Positions 51,501 through 61,467 are shown, counted from the first letter of the stretch. The stretch: 64,000 nt of DNA from JANXQE01 sp035651635 (GCA_035651635.1 DASRFK010000264.1:19096-83095); one strand, 5' to 3'. The notes: generated from the sequence alone by a model not told the origin. Numbers and translations are program-made.

Positions 51501-54500
51501 AAGTTGGGTGTCGGCTTCCGAGGCATTGAGGTGGCGCAGGGTCACTTGGCCATGGGTCCAGGCGAGGTCCAGAGCCCGGTCGGTCATGCGCTGGTTGTGG
51601 TATTTTTCGACCAGCCCCAGAGCGGCGTCCCGCGTTTCAGCCATTCCCATGACCAGGTCAAGCCGAGCGGTTCCATGTGGGGCCAAGGTGACCGTACATC
51701 GCAGTGCGCTGATGGGATCCAGGACCGAACCGGTGGTGTTGGAGAGAGGCGAGTTACCTTGCAAAGCGGCCGGCGCCGCGAGACTTCGGCCTCGCCCGAC
51801 AAACCTGCTCCGGTCGGTTTCGCACGAGACCTCGCCCTGTTCGCCGCTCTGTCCGACCAGCAAGTTCAAGAGCCAAGGCGGTTTTTCCTCTTCGGAGCGA
51901 GGCCGGCGAGTGCAGAGCACGGCTGGACGTGAACGAAGAAACTCAGTTTGCACGAATAGATTGCCGAATGCGGGGTGTGAAGCGTCCGCCGCGGGAGGGG
52001 CCAGGACGACCTCGGCATAACTGGTCAACTCGATGGTACGGCGCACGTGCGAATGGTTGGTCAGGGTCACCCGCCTCAACTCAACATCGTCTTCGGGCGA
52101 GACACTGATTTCAGTGTGGATTTCGAGGCTGGCATAGTGCTGGCGAAACTCCGCGCGAGCTTCCGTGAAGATAGCTTCACAGCGTTTGGTTGAGCGGAGG
52201 CAAGGCTGATGAGCGGCCGACCAGAATTCGCCGGAGGCCACATCCCGCAAATAGATAAAAGTACCCCAGCAATCGCGCGTCGCGTCCTCGCGCCAGCGGG
52301 TGACGGCCAGGTCCCGCCAGCGACTGTAGCCGCTGCCGGCGCTGCTGACCACCACGTGGTAGCGGCCGTTGGACAAGAGTTGAACTTCGGGCGCGGGCAG
52401 ATCGGGATTAGTGAACAGGCGCAAGAGGCTCTCACCGTCAGTGCCAAACTTGGGCGATTTAATTAATTCAAATTCTTCGGATAGCACCTTGGCAGTTGAG
52501 TTGGGTACGCGTTCTTGCAAAAGCAAATCCGCAGCCCGGAAAAAGGGGCAGGCCATGAAGCGCCGTTGCATCGGACGGCCCAGCAGTTGGTAGGCCAGGC
52601 CCAGCAAGCTCATCCCTTGATGATGAGCCATGAACGAGCGGATCGTGACGCTGGATTGGCCGGGGGGGAGTCGCGATGGAGTATAATCCACCGCCTCATA
52701 AAACCCGTAAGGCCCCTCGCGTCCATCGGCGGCGAGTTGCTCGAGATTGTCGCACGCCTCGCGCGGTGCAACCATCAGTGCCATCGCCGTGGCATACGGC
52801 GCTATTACCAGGTCCTCGGCCAATCCCCGCTTCAACCCCAGACCCGGCACGCCAAAGGCACGATATTGGTAATTGAGATGCACGTCGGTCCGATTATATC
52901 CCGATTCCGATACTCCCCAAGGAACGCCGCGAGACTGGCCGTACTTGATTTGCTGGCGGACGGCTCCTTTGCAGGTTTCATCCAGCAAAGTATTGTCGTA
53001 ATTGGGCATCACCAGCAGAGGCATCAAGTATTCAAACATCGACCCGCTCGAGGAAGCCAACACCGGATCGCCTCGTAGAGAAACCAGCAGGCGCCCCAGG
53101 GAGAACCAGTGATCTTGCGAAACCTGTCCCTGGGCGATAACCACGTAGCTGCACAAGCGGGATTCCGACGCCAGCAGATCATAGAAGCTGGCATCCATTC
53201 GCCGGTCGGTGACGTTGAAGCCGACCGAAAAGAGTTCGCGTTCGGAATCGAATAGAAAACTGAAGTCCATCTTCGCCAGTTCAGCGCTTTCCCGGGCCAG
53301 CGTTTGCAGCTCCAGGATGCGTTCGCTGGCGCGCTGACTGGCCTGGCGCAAACCCGGCAGCCATTGAGCGAGCGCGGCCCTATCCTCCTTGCGGGTGGGC
53401 TTCGAGTCCTGGGAAGGCTCTTGCAACGCCGCTTCAATCAGAGGACAAAGAGAGCGATCCAAGTGTGCTACCTGCAACAGCGTCGGCCCGTCCCCGAGCG
53501 CCGCCAGCGTAGTGCGGAGATTATCGCACGCGGCCTGAGTTGCCTCAGGGGGCGAACCGGGAGTTTCCAATTTGCTCGAACGCCGGTTTTTAGGGTTCAA
53601 GACGTCTGGCGATCCGGAAGCCTCCAAAGCTGCCGTTGCTGCTCCGTTTGGGCTCCCGCAAATCAGCAGATTGGAAATCTGCGCTATAACGTCGGGCTGC
53701 AAGGCCAGCCAGGGAGCCAGGAAAAGAAGATCTTTCAAATGCTCGCGGCAGTCACGTTCCAGAGACCGTGTCCACCATTTCAATTCCTCGTCGGCGCTTT
53801 CCTGGAGGGCGGCGACCAATCGCGCCGCCCGCGCAGTCACCTGTTGCAGCAAGTCAAATCCTGCGCGCAGCGTGGAGGGAACATTCCTAAGTGCGGACTC
53901 GAGGTTCTCCAACTCAGAACTTTTGCCGGACAGCCCGTGGAGAATGCGGAGTGTGTCGGAGAGCCCTTCGAACACTTGAGTTGCGAGGATTGGTTGAGCG
54001 GACAATTCGGCCAAGCCTGGACCCAGAGTGAGCAGATGGCCGGCGAGGTTTCCGCTGTCCACCGTAGAAATATAGAGTGGCAGCAAAGGCTTGAGCGTGC
54101 GGGTGTCATACCAGTTGAAGAAGTGGCCGCGGTGTCGTTCCAGGCGTTGCATGGTGTCGAGGGCATCCCGCGTGCGCCGCAGGAGTTGGCCAACGGACAG
54201 ATAGCCAAAGTCGCAGGCGGCCAGGTTGGACAGCAGCGCCAATCCCATATTGGTGGGCGAAGTGCGGGAAGCCACCACCGGAACGGGTTCTTCCTGGAAA
54301 TTATCCGGAGGAAGCCAATGTTCCTGCTCCGTGACAAAGGTTTCAAAAAAGCGCCAGGTCTTGCGCGCCGTTTGGCGCAGGAACGCTAATTGTCTGGGCT
54401 TTAGCTCTGGCGCCGCCGAAGGTCCGATAGGTTGGCTGATGCGCCAGGCTATCCAAGGACAAGCCAGCCACAGGCCCAGAACCGGCGCGGCCATCGGCAA

Positions 54501-57473
54501 CGCCGATGGCTGAGCCAGGGCCAGGAAAGTCCCGCAGGCCAGACCGATCGCGGGTGCGATCCACATCGTCGAATAAAACCCCAAGGGCCTTTCGCGGACA
54601 GCCCGTTCGGCCTCGCTGGCGGTTTGCCATTCCAAGAGGCGCTTGCGAGTAATCAACAATCGCACGAGCGTGCGGGCAATGGCATCAAGGCTGATCAAAG
54701 CGTCGTACGGCAGAAACACGAAAGTGAGGAAGGCTTGCCCGAGCTGGCGACCAAAGGAGCCAACCAGTCCGCGCAGGTGCAGTGAGAGCGAAACTTCCAG
54801 CGGCTTGCGGAACAGGTCGACCGCCGCGGACAACGCTGCCGGAAGCAGAATAATCGAGAAGACCATTAAGGCTCCGGCTACACCGAAGCCGGGCAGCAAC
54901 ATCCAGTCGCCTAGCAGCAACAGCAACAGGGCTGCGGGTACCAGGCTGCGCCGGAGATTGTCCAGGATCTTCCATTGGGACAACGTGGAAAGCGGATTGG
55001 CAATGCGTCGAGCATCCGGTCCCGGGACTCGTGGCAAAAGCCACTGGGCGATTTGCCAATCGCCGCGGATCCAACGGTGCCGCCGGTTGATGTCCGTGTT
55101 GTAACGGGACGGATATTCTTCGTACAGCTCGACGTCGCTGACCAGGGCCGAGCGGGCATGGCAGGCTTCGATCAGGTCATGGCTCAGGACGGCATTCTCA
55201 GGGAACCGGCCGGCGACGGCTTGTTGGAATGCATCCACGTCATAAATGCCCTTGCCAATAAACGAGCCTTCCTGGAAGACATCCTGGTACACATCCGAAA
55301 CCGCTCGTGTGTAAGGGTCAATTCCAACGTCTCCGGCGAAGAGCTTGACGAACCAGGAACGCCCGGCGCTGGGCAGGCTCACGCCCACACGCGGCTGCAA
55401 GATGCCGTAACCTTGGGTCACCACGCGCTTTACCGGATCGAACTGCGGCCGATTCAACGGATGAGCCATCGTTCCCGCAAGTCGCCGGGCCGTGTCGCGG
55501 GGAAGCTGTGTGTCGGTATCCAGTGTGATGACAAATTTGACGGCCGGCAGGATCGAAATATCACCGATGATCTCGGAAAAACCCTCCTTGGACCCACCCC
55601 GAAGCAAGGCGTTGAACTCTGTCAGTTTGCCTCGCTTGCGCTCATATCCCATCCACAAGCCTTCCACTTTGTTCCACCGGCGCGGCCGGTGAAAGAGAAA
55701 GAAAATGTCGGGCCGGTCGGGTTGGTATTTCGCGTTGAGCATTTCCACGCCTGTCCGCGCTCGATGAAGCAAAAAGTTGTCTGAAGATTGGAACTCCTCC
55801 GGCGCGTCCTGGAAATCGGTTAGTAGGGCGAAGTAAAGGTTGGGGTCGCGGTTAGCCAGGTAATGAATCTCCAAACTCTCGAGGAGCCGGTCGATCGCGG
55901 CTGAACTGCTCAGCATCGTCGGCACGACTACCATGGTCCGGCATTCGAGTCCGATGCCGAAGCCGTAATCCAAGCGTGGCAGCAGACGGGGTTTGACTAA
56001 GAATGCGGAAAGCCAATTCATCAAGGCAACCGCCAATTGACTGGAACAAAGAAGGAACACGGGAATGAAGAAAGCCAGCTTCCAACCTTGCGCGTCGAGC
56101 GTCCGCGCTTGCTGAGTTAAGCCGAGAGTTCCCAAAGCCGTAAGTAAGAAAATTCCGCCGGCATAGAAGCTCAGAGGAAACCTCCGGATGCACCTTTCCA
56201 AGGCGGTTTGCCAGGGCCGGCGCATTTCTGTCGCCCGCTCCAACGCTACCAGGCCCTCGCCCAGCAGGTAAAAGCCCACATGGGCGGTCCGATCCTGCAT
56301 TCCCTTTTGCTGCGCGCCGCCTTCCGCCAGTTGGACCGCCTTTTGCGCTACCTCCGACTCCTGGAGCAGACTGTGGCGGGAGATGGCCTCGATCGAATGG
56401 CGATAAGCATCGCGCGTGGGAAAATCCATTTTCCCATAAACGCCGGCCGGATCGAGACGAAGCGTCTGATCGACCTGGCTCATGTCCTCGACAAACTCGC
56501 GCCAATCCAAGGCGCTCAGGAAACGCAGACTGTTGATCGTATGACTGACGGAGACCTGGTCGGCCGCCTGGGTCTGGCTATCGAGGTGGACCATTTGGTC
56601 GATATAAAGTCCTTGGCCCGTCAGCGACTGTTCGAGCCAGGTTCGCGCCAGGTGCATGGCCGGACTTTGGCGAGACAATCGCTTGGTGAACTCGGCCACG
56701 AAGGCGCTCGACAAGGGCAGGGTGGATTGCGCCATGTCAGCCACGACAACGACGAGGTGGGCTGGATTCTTCTCGGCCATCTCCTGCAGACGTTCGACCC
56801 ACAGGTCCGCCAGGTCGCGGTCATGCCGGGCGACCTGCAGGCGCGCGGTGACCCTTCGCAGATTCTCAATCAAGGCCAGCCGAAGCATAATCGGAATGGC
56901 CCACAACTCGCCCAGTTTCAATGGCGAGATGGTTTGGTAAGCCGTGATGAAGGCGCGCAGTGGTTCCGCGTCGAGTTGGGCGTCGACATGCGAAATTAAT
57001 TCGAGCACCAGATCATAGACCCGCGGAAGACCGGCGGACGGACCTGACTGGAGGCGGGGCAGTTCGCGGCTGTAACCCCGAGGCAAATGACGGCGGGCCA
57101 TCTGGATTTGCTCTTCGATCAGGTAAAAGTTGTCGAGCAACCACTCGGCGGCATGGGTGACCCGCCGGGTTTGATCCACGGCCTGAGTCGCGCGGTTATA
57201 GGCTCTTAGGATTTGTTCGTTTTCACCCAGCCTCGCGAGTAAGCGATTGGAGGCCCGCTGGGTGACGACCAGGTGCGCTTCGGCAAGGGTTTTGGCATGG
57301 CGGACCAACTGTTCGAGGCTGAACAGCTCTCCTCGCAACGGCGGTTCGTTAGACGAACTGCGAGCCCGGACATACTCAGTCACCCGGTTGAGCAAGGTCT
57401 CCACGCTGAGCCCTTTGACGGACGCGCTGTTCAGACTGGTCCTCCGCTGATCACTGATAAAAGAGAGTAGCAA
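48564..57473 (-). CDS. ndvB: Cyclic beta-glucan synthase homologue (GT84-glycoamylase-GH94)
   Basis: 2969 residues, matching the 2800-2900 of NdvB/Cgs. N-terminal helical region; TMs around 415-495; GT84 domain with CRTMVVVPTM, ITLDTDTQLPRDTARRL and NRRHRWIRGDWQIAQWLLP; more TMs around 860-950; glycoamylase-like part (about 1330-1660) with FFNWYDTRTLKPL, PWGVSESGYNRTDVHLNYQY, SFMAHHQGMSLLGLAY; then two beta-sandwich regions and the GH94 phosphorylase-type domain with FMGCGDWNDGMNLVGKEG (catalytic Asp) near the C-terminus. The protein makes cyclic beta-1,2-glucan from UDP-glucose and uses the GH94 part to control ring size. Periplasmic glucans act in osmotic adaptation. Stands alone. Confidence 0.9.
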   Translation of the reverse strand: MLLSFISDQRRTSLNSASVKGLSVETLLNRVTEYVRARSSSNEPPLRGELFSLEQLVRHAKTLAEAHLVVTQRASNRLLARLGENEQILRAYNRATQAVDQTRRVTHAAEWLLDNFYLIEEQIQMARRHLPRGYSRELPRLQSGPSAGLPRVYDLVLELISHVDAQLDAEPLRAFITAYQTISPLKLGELWAIPIMLRLALIENLRRVTARLQVARHDRDLADLWVERLQEMAEKNPAHLVVVVADMAQSTLPLSSAFVAEFTKRLSRQSPAMHLARTWLEQSLTGQGLYIDQMVHLDSQTQAADQVSVSHTINSLRFLSALDWREFVEDMSQVDQTLRLDPAGVYGKMDFPTRDAYRHSIEAISRHSLLQESEVAQKAVQLAEGGAQQKGMQDRTAHVGFYLLGEGLVALERATEMRRPWQTALERCIRRFPLSFYAGGIFLLTALGTLGLTQQARTLDAQGWKLAFFIPVFLLCSSQLAVALMNWLSAFLVKPRLLPRLDYGFGIGLECRTMVVVPTMLSSSAAIDRLLESLEIHYLANRDPNLYFALLTDFQDAPEEFQSSDNFLLHRARTGVEMLNAKYQPDRPDIFFLFHRPRRWNKVEGLWMGYERKRGKLTEFNALLRGGSKEGFSEIIGDISILPAVKFVITLDTDTQLPRDTARRLAGTMAHPLNRPQFDPVKRVVTQGYGILQPRVGVSLPSAGRSWFVKLFAGDVGIDPYTRAVSDVYQDVFQEGSFIGKGIYDVDAFQQAVAGRFPENAVLSHDLIEACHARSALVSDVELYEEYPSRYNTDINRRHRWIRGDWQIAQWLLPRVPGPDARRIANPLSTLSQWKILDNLRRSLVPAALLLLLLGDWMLLPGFGVAGALMVFSIILLPAALSAAVDLFRKPLEVSLSLHLRGLVGSFGRQLGQAFLTFVFLPYDALISLDAIARTLVRLLITRKRLLEWQTASEAERAVRERPLGFYSTMWIAPAIGLACGTFLALAQPSALPMAAPVLGLWLACPWIAWRISQPIGPSAAPELKPRQLAFLRQTARKTWRFFETFVTEQEHWLPPDNFQEEPVPVVASRTSPTNMGLALLSNLAACDFGYLSVGQLLRRTRDALDTMQRLERHRGHFFNWYDTRTLKPLLPLYISTVDSGNLAGHLLTLGPGLAELSAQPILATQVFEGLSDTLRILHGLSGKSSELENLESALRNVPSTLRAGFDLLQQVTARAARLVAALQESADEELKWWTRSLERDCREHLKDLLFLAPWLALQPDVIAQISNLLICGSPNGAATAALEASGSPDVLNPKNRRSSKLETPGSPPEATQAACDNLRTTLAALGDGPTLLQVAHLDRSLCPLIEAALQEPSQDSKPTRKEDRAALAQWLPGLRQASQRASERILELQTLARESAELAKMDFSFLFDSERELFSVGFNVTDRRMDASFYDLLASESRLCSYVVIAQGQVSQDHWFSLGRLLVSLRGDPVLASSSGSMFEYLMPLLVMPNYDNTLLDETCKGAVRQQIKYGQSRGVPWGVSESGYNRTDVHLNYQYRAFGVPGLGLKRGLAEDLVIAPYATAMALMVAPREACDNLEQLAADGREGPYGFYEAVDYTPSRLPPGQSSVTIRSFMAHHQGMSLLGLAYQLLGRPMQRRFMACPFFRAADLLLQERVPNSTAKVLSEEFELIKSPKFGTDGESLLRLFTNPDLPAPEVQLLSNGRYHVVVSSAGSGYSRWRDLAVTRWREDATRDCWGTFIYLRDVASGEFWSAAHQPCLRSTKRCEAIFTEARAEFRQHYASLEIHTEISVSPEDDVELRRVTLTNHSHVRRTIELTSYAEVVLAPPAADASHPAFGNLFVQTEFLRSRPAVLCTRRPRSEEEKPPWLLNLLVGQSGEQGEVSCETDRSRFVGRGRSLAAPAALQGNSPLSNTTGSVLDPISALRCTVTLAPHGTARLDLVMGMAETRDAALGLVEKYHNQRMTDRALDLAWTHGQVTLRHLNASEADTQLYARLAGDLIYANPVRRASSSVLLNNRRGQNGLWGYGISGDAPIVLLRISDPSRIEIVQQLLQAHSYWRMKGLPVDLVILNEDVSVYRQPLQDQIFSLIASGIEAQMLDKPGGIFVRRLEQFSAEDRLLLQSVARLVLSDENGTLREQSERPALPDPVIPLLTPARSAARESTKPLSEPELIFNNGLGGFTRDGREYVITLSTDQVTPAPWVNVLANPHFGTVVSESGSAYTWVENSHEFRLTPWNNDPVTDTTGEAFYIRDEQTGQFWSPTPQPARGVTPYVIRHGFGYSVFEHTENGITSELSIYVAIDAPVKFAVLKLRNLSGRARALSVTGYWEWVLGELRHKNLLHVQTEVDPKSGALFVRNHFNTEFAERIAFVDVTDPARTFTGDRREFLGRNGSLSSPRALKRTRLSGKTGAGLDPCAAVQMMVDLSAGQQKEISFRLGVGRDEADVQTLIRRFRSTEACRGALEGVWQYWSRTLGAVQVETPDPSVNVLANGWLLYQTLSSRLWARTGFYQSGGAFGFRDQLQDVMALVHAEPALTREHLLRSAAHQFLEGDVQHWWHPPAGRGVRTHFSDDYLWLAYATCRYVACVADTGVLDESIPFIEGRPLKPEEESYYDLPNRSETSATLYQHCVRAIERALKFGEHGLPFMGCGDWNDGMNLVGKEGRGESVWLAFFLYDVLVKFAELARGRNDTAFAELCLAQARLLQQNIEKHAWDGQWYRRAYFDNGKPLGSSTNPECQIDSLPQSWSVISCAGDPQRSRQAMAAVDERLIRRDAGLIQLFDPPFDRSALDPGYIKGYIPGVRENGGQYTHGAIWTVMGFALLGENDQAWDLFALLNPIRHGATPGQIATYKVEPYVIAADVYAAAPHTGRGGWTWYTGSAGWMYRLLLETMLGVNLAGNHLVLTPRLPKKWDAFTIHYRYRQTHYRIRITRSSAAPPDNGRLSLDGQALEGNKISLLDDRRDHFAELQIN

Positions 57474-57604
57474 ACAGGATGACCGAGGGCTGGCTGGGCC
57501 TCCGCTTCCGGAACGCTCGCGGGGGCCGGTACGACCAGCGTGCTCATGTGGGTCGCGGCTATCGAAGATTTGGATAAGGCTTCAGGAAAGTGGTTACCAG
57601 GTCC

Positions 57605-57796
57605 TCAACTTTCCACAAAGTCCCTAATGCTAAAAAACGTGCGAACCGGCCAGGATTTGACCCTCGCGACTCTAGCATGAATCGAAGTCGAAGACGCTAG
57701 GTTGCTCTTTAGCACCTCATGGCAATGTGGACAGGCGTCAGCGTACAGGTAATCGCCGAGTTTCACTCCACAGGACGGGCATTTCTTTCCAAACAT
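57605..57796 (-). CDS. Small rubredoxin-like zinc-ribbon protein
   Basis: 63 residues from ATG 57796, because AGAGGA lies about nine bases ahead; the frame is open from 57883 but that upstream part lacks a site. MFGKKCPSCGVKLGDYLYADACPHCHEVLKSN holds two CxxC pairs 17 residues apart. The C-terminal half is basic (HARVARVKSWPVRTFF). Binding role unknown. Confidence 0.6.
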   Translation of the reverse strand: MFGKKCPSCGVKLGDYLYADACPHCHEVLKSNLASSTSIHARVARVKSWPVRTFFSIRDFVES

Positions 57797-58398
57797 ACAA
57801 TTGTCCTCTCTTTTGCAGCAAGGCCCTGGCATCCCGTGACAACAGGTGTACTTGCCATCCATCACAAAAACCGGGACGTCCAAGGGGCTCTTTGCTGTTC
57901 AACGTGTCGAAAAGCACGCCAGGTGCCGCTGGGCGCTGCTCAAGTGCAACGCATTGCGGGACAATGACGTCCAGATTCGGGTGGCTGATCTGGTTCAAGC
58001 CTTGGTTAGTAGAAATCATGCAAAATGCGCGGCTCTATTTCACAGGCTTGATGCAATTTGCACGCTTTGCCTGCCCGGTGGGATGGCGCGATGCTTGGGG
58101 ATGCAGAATTAGCCCTCAAGGAGGGCGATGCCGTTTCGCAGGCGCTGGTAGATGTTTGGTCTTGCCTGGAGCCGATGTTTCGTCCAGCGACGAGCAAATC
58201 AGAACCATGCCGGCCAATGGAAGCCATAGCATGAACAAGGAAGTAAACTGTTTTCGAATAATTGCCTTTTCATTAGTTCACTTGAGCTCCGCTGGTTCGA
58301 CGACGACTCCCCAACCGAAACTCCCCACTCATCATTCGTAAATCAAGCGCCTCTATTTCGGGCTTTCGCGGTTTCCACGAGTGCGGCACGATGCGTCC
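57797..58398. other. Intergenic region, no gene supported
   Basis: About 600 bases upstream of asnS. Open frames exist but none has a recognisable domain or a ribosome binding site. No clear structure seen. Confidence 0.4.
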
Positions 58399-59760
58399 AT
58401 GCGGACACTGATTAAGCATGTTCTGGCCGCCCCCGAACCGCAGGACCAGGTCACCGTCAAGGGCTGGGTCCGGACGCGACGCGATGCGAAAGGATTTTCC
58501 TTTCTCGAGCTCAATGACGGCTCGTGCCTGGGCAATTTACAGGTCGTGGTAGATACGGGCACGCCCGGCGCCGAACACCTGGCGCAGTTTACCACGGGCG
58601 CCGCGGCGGTGATCGAGGGCAAGCTGGTTCCCTCACCGGCGCAGGGCCAGAAGTGGGAACTGCGGGCCAGCCGGATCGAATTGGTCGGCGTTTCGGACCA
58701 GAGCTACCCCTTGCAGAAGAAGGGCCATACCCAGGAATTCCTGCGCACCATTGCGCACCTGCGTCCCCGCTCAAATCTTTATGGCGCCGTCTTTCGCATG
58801 CGCAGCCGGCTGGCTTTTGCCGTTCATCAATTCTTTCAGGAGCGTGATTTCGTTTATGTGCACACCCCCATCATCACGGCCAGCGATTGCGAAGGCGCCG
58901 GCGAGATGTTCCGCGTCACCACCCTCAAAGGCAACATCGACGAAAAGGCCCAAAACGACTTCTTCGGCAAACCGGCCTACCTGACCGTCAGTGGGCAGCT
59001 TGAAGGTGAAACGTTCGCCTGTGCCCTCTCGAATATCTACACGTTCGGGCCCACTTTCCGCGCCGAAAACTCAAATACCGCTCGTCATGCTGCCGAGTTT
59101 TGGATGATCGAGCCGGAGATGGCCTTCTGCGATCTGCACGGGGATATGGATCTCGGCGAGGAGTTCATCAAGGCCATGGCGCAGTTTGCCGTCGAGCACT
59201 GTGCCGAGGACTTGTCGCTCTTTGGCAAGTTCGTGGACAAAGCTTTGCATGAACGACTGAAGTTCGTCGTGGACCGGCCCTTTGTGCGGGTGAGTTATAC
59301 CGAGGCGGTGCAAATTTTGAAGAAATCCGGTAAGCAATTTGAATTCCCGGTCGACTACGGCCAGAATCTGCAATCGGAGCACGAGCGTTTTTTGACCGAG
59401 GAACACTTCAAGTCGCCGGTCACGGTGTATAATTATCCGCGCGAAATAAAACCATTCTACATGCGACTGAATGATGACCAAAAAACAGTGACCGCCATGG
59501 ATGTGCTGGTTCCGGGGATCGGAGAAGTCATCGGCGGCGCGCAACGCGAAGAGCGCCTGGATCAGCTCCTCGAGAACATGAAATTCCACAAGTTAAAGCC
59601 CGAGGATTATTGGTGGTACGTGGATTTGCGGCGGTATGGGACGGTGCCCCATGCGGGTTTCGGGCTCGGCTTCGAACGACTGCTGATGTTTCTGACCGGC
59701 GTCTCCAATATCCGCGATGTCATCCCGTTCGCGCGCACTCCTGGAAATGCGGATTTTTAG
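58399..59760 (+). CDS. asnS: Asparaginyl-tRNA synthetase
   Basis: 453 residues from ATG 58399 (MRTLIKHVL). N-terminal anticodon-binding OB fold (VTVKGWVRTRRDAKGFSFLELNDGSCLGNLQVVVD), then class II core with motif 2 region FRAENSNTARHAAEFWMIEPEMAF and motif 3 FGLGFERLLMFLTGVSNIRDVIPFAR. Charges tRNA-Asn with asparagine. GTG 58381 in frame is less likely. Confidence 0.95.
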   Translation: MRTLIKHVLAAPEPQDQVTVKGWVRTRRDAKGFSFLELNDGSCLGNLQVVVDTGTPGAEHLAQFTTGAAAVIEGKLVPSPAQGQKWELRASRIELVGVSDQSYPLQKKGHTQEFLRTIAHLRPRSNLYGAVFRMRSRLAFAVHQFFQERDFVYVHTPIITASDCEGAGEMFRVTTLKGNIDEKAQNDFFGKPAYLTVSGQLEGETFACALSNIYTFGPTFRAENSNTARHAAEFWMIEPEMAFCDLHGDMDLGEEFIKAMAQFAVEHCAEDLSLFGKFVDKALHERLKFVVDRPFVRVSYTEAVQILKKSGKQFEFPVDYGQNLQSEHERFLTEEHFKSPVTVYNYPREIKPFYMRLNDDQKTVTAMDVLVPGIGEVIGGAQREERLDQLLENMKFHKLKPEDYWWYVDLRRYGTVPHAGFGLGFERLLMFLTGVSNIRDVIPFARTPGNADF

Positions 59761-59793
59761 CTTTGAGGCCGGCCCCGGTGGCCGTTGTTTACG

Positions 59794-61002
59794 TTATTGG
59801 ATTTCGGTGGCCATTTCCTCGGCAATGGCCTGGCGCCACTTCTCGACGCGCTGTTCCATCCCGATGGCGGAAAGATAACTGCGGTCGAGCCGGTTGGAAG
59901 TTTTGCCGAGCCGGTCGGACGGGAGCTCGTGTTCGAGAATGTCTCCCACGTGGACGGCTGTGAGCGGGCCGAAGGCGATGTTCTCGCTGCTGGAAGGAGT
60001 GTGATGGAAAGCGACCGCCTCGACGATGCTGACCGGCAAACCCCAAAGGCTCAGTACATAGGCGGCCACACCTCCATGATGAGCGCCAAACACCTCAAGC
60101 TCGGCCTCATGCGAAACAAGTGCTCGGTCTCTGGCCAGGACGAGCGCCTGGTGGAAACGTTGAGGCATGCTGTCCGCGAGCATCAGTTTGCCCAGGTCGT
60201 GAAGCATCCCAGCTATGTGGGCTTCCTCAACTTCAATCGGGTCGGATCGTTCCAGGCGCATAATCAGCCCGGCAATGCGGCCACTGCGGACCGTATGATC
60301 CCACAGGTTGTTCAGCGAGAAGTCGCTCAAATTCATGTGTTCGAACGAGCGGAAGATATGGGCAGATAAGGCCAGCGAGCGCACGGCCGAAAGCCCGACG
60401 AATTGGACGGCTTCAAAGGGACTCGAGGCCTGATTAACCCGGCCGGCGGCGGCCGAGTTGGCAATCTGAAGCAGTTTGGCCGTCATGCTCGGATCCTGGG
60501 AAATGATCTGGGCCAGGTGCTCAAGGGACGGATCCTCGCCGCCGAGTTCCTGCATAATCTGGTGGTAAACTGAAGGAAAACTGGGCAGGACTCGCATCTG
60601 GCCGACCAGGGCCTGAAGTTGCTGGTCCTTCAGGTAAGAATCCAAATTGCCCAACCGGGAAAGGGTCGCCTTGAGCGTCTTAACATTAATGGGTTTGGCC
60701 AGGAACTGGTGCGTGGAATCCAGGCTGCGCGCGATCTCAGCCTGGTCGCTTAGACCTGAAACAATGACGCGCGAAGCGCGCGGATACAACTGGCGCACTA
60801 CTCCCATTAACTCAACACCGTCCATTCCGGGCATGCGCAAATCCGAGACGACCACATCGAAGGGTTTGTTTTCCATCAACCCAAGAGCCTCCTGAGCGTC
60901 CGCGGCGGTTTGTGTTTCCCAGTCCTCTTCGCCTTCCATCATCAGGAACAACATCTGCCTCAGCAGAGGGTTGTCTTCGACGAAGAGAATGCGCTTTTTC
61001 AT
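59794..61002 (-). CDS. Response regulator with HDOD output domain
   Basis: 402 residues. Receiver domain 1-120: ILFVEDNPLLRQM, DVVVSDLRMPGMDG with phospho-acceptor Asp, VIVSGLSD and FLAKPI (Lys). HDOD domain about 135-330: LPSFPSVYHQIMQEL, QDPSMTAKLLQIANSA, and HIAGMLHDLGKLMLAD, whose H..HD resembles an HD pair. Signal-controlled regulator whose partner kinase is not in the window; convergent with asnS. Confidence 0.9.
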   Translation of the reverse strand: MKKRILFVEDNPLLRQMLFLMMEGEEDWETQTAADAQEALGLMENKPFDVVVSDLRMPGMDGVELMGVVRQLYPRASRVIVSGLSDQAEIARSLDSTHQFLAKPINVKTLKATLSRLGNLDSYLKDQQLQALVGQMRVLPSFPSVYHQIMQELGGEDPSLEHLAQIISQDPSMTAKLLQIANSAAAGRVNQASSPFEAVQFVGLSAVRSLALSAHIFRSFEHMNLSDFSLNNLWDHTVRSGRIAGLIMRLERSDPIEVEEAHIAGMLHDLGKLMLADSMPQRFHQALVLARDRALVSHEAELEVFGAHHGGVAAYVLSLWGLPVSIVEAVAFHHTPSSSENIAFGPLTAVHVGDILEHELPSDRLGKTSNRLDRSYLSAIGMEQRVEKWRQAIAEEMATEIQ

Positions 61003-61164
61003 AGCCAGGCTTGCCCGGATCCCGAAACTGTCGCGACGCCGATATTCGCCCAGCGTGAACGCGCGGGCGGATCCGTACGCAATCGGCCTAATCGATGCAA
61101 GAGAGGAGCGCTGTCATTGGTGTTGTTGAGGCTTTCTCTGAGGTTGGGTTGCGCCAGGAGCGCG

Positions 61165-61467
61165 TTATTCGACAATTTTCGGAACGATGAAAAGGCCGTT
61201 GGCTTTGGCCGGCGCGTTGCGCAAAGCCTCTTCGTGGTCCAGACCAGGCTCGACTTCGTCCTTTCGAGTCACATTGACCAGTGGAAAGGCGTGCGCCGTT
61301 GGCTCGATTCCACTCACCTCAACCTCCCGCAGTTTCTCGATGTAGCCGAGGACATTGGCCAGTTGCGCTTGGAACTTTTGCGCCTCGTCGGGTGTTAAAG
61401 AGAGACGGGCAAGATGCGCGACGTAATTGACGTCAATCTCAGCGGCCTGCGCCGGCTTATTCTTCAT
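61165..61467 (-). CDS. gatC: Glu-tRNA(Gln) amidotransferase subunit C
   Basis: 100 residues from ATG 61467 (MKNKPAQAAEIDVNYVAHLARL). Conserved VAHLARLSLTPDEAQKF, ANVLGYIEKLREVEVSGIEPTAH, LRNAPAKANGLFIVPKIVE: full GatC layout. Stabilises GatA in the enzyme that converts Glu-tRNA(Gln). Overlaps the 3' end of the HPr gene by 11 bases; the two are co-transcribed. Confidence 0.93.
   Translation of the reverse strand: MKNKPAQAAEIDVNYVAHLARLSLTPDEAQKFQAQLANVLGYIEKLREVEVSGIEPTAHAFPLVNVTRKDEVEPGLDHEEALRNAPAKANGLFIVPKIVE

Noticed and set aside
57630..57700. tRNA-like T-arm sequence on the minus strand
   Set aside because: It lies inside the coding frame of the zinc-ribbon protein, has no acceptor stem and no anticodon arm, so it is chance.
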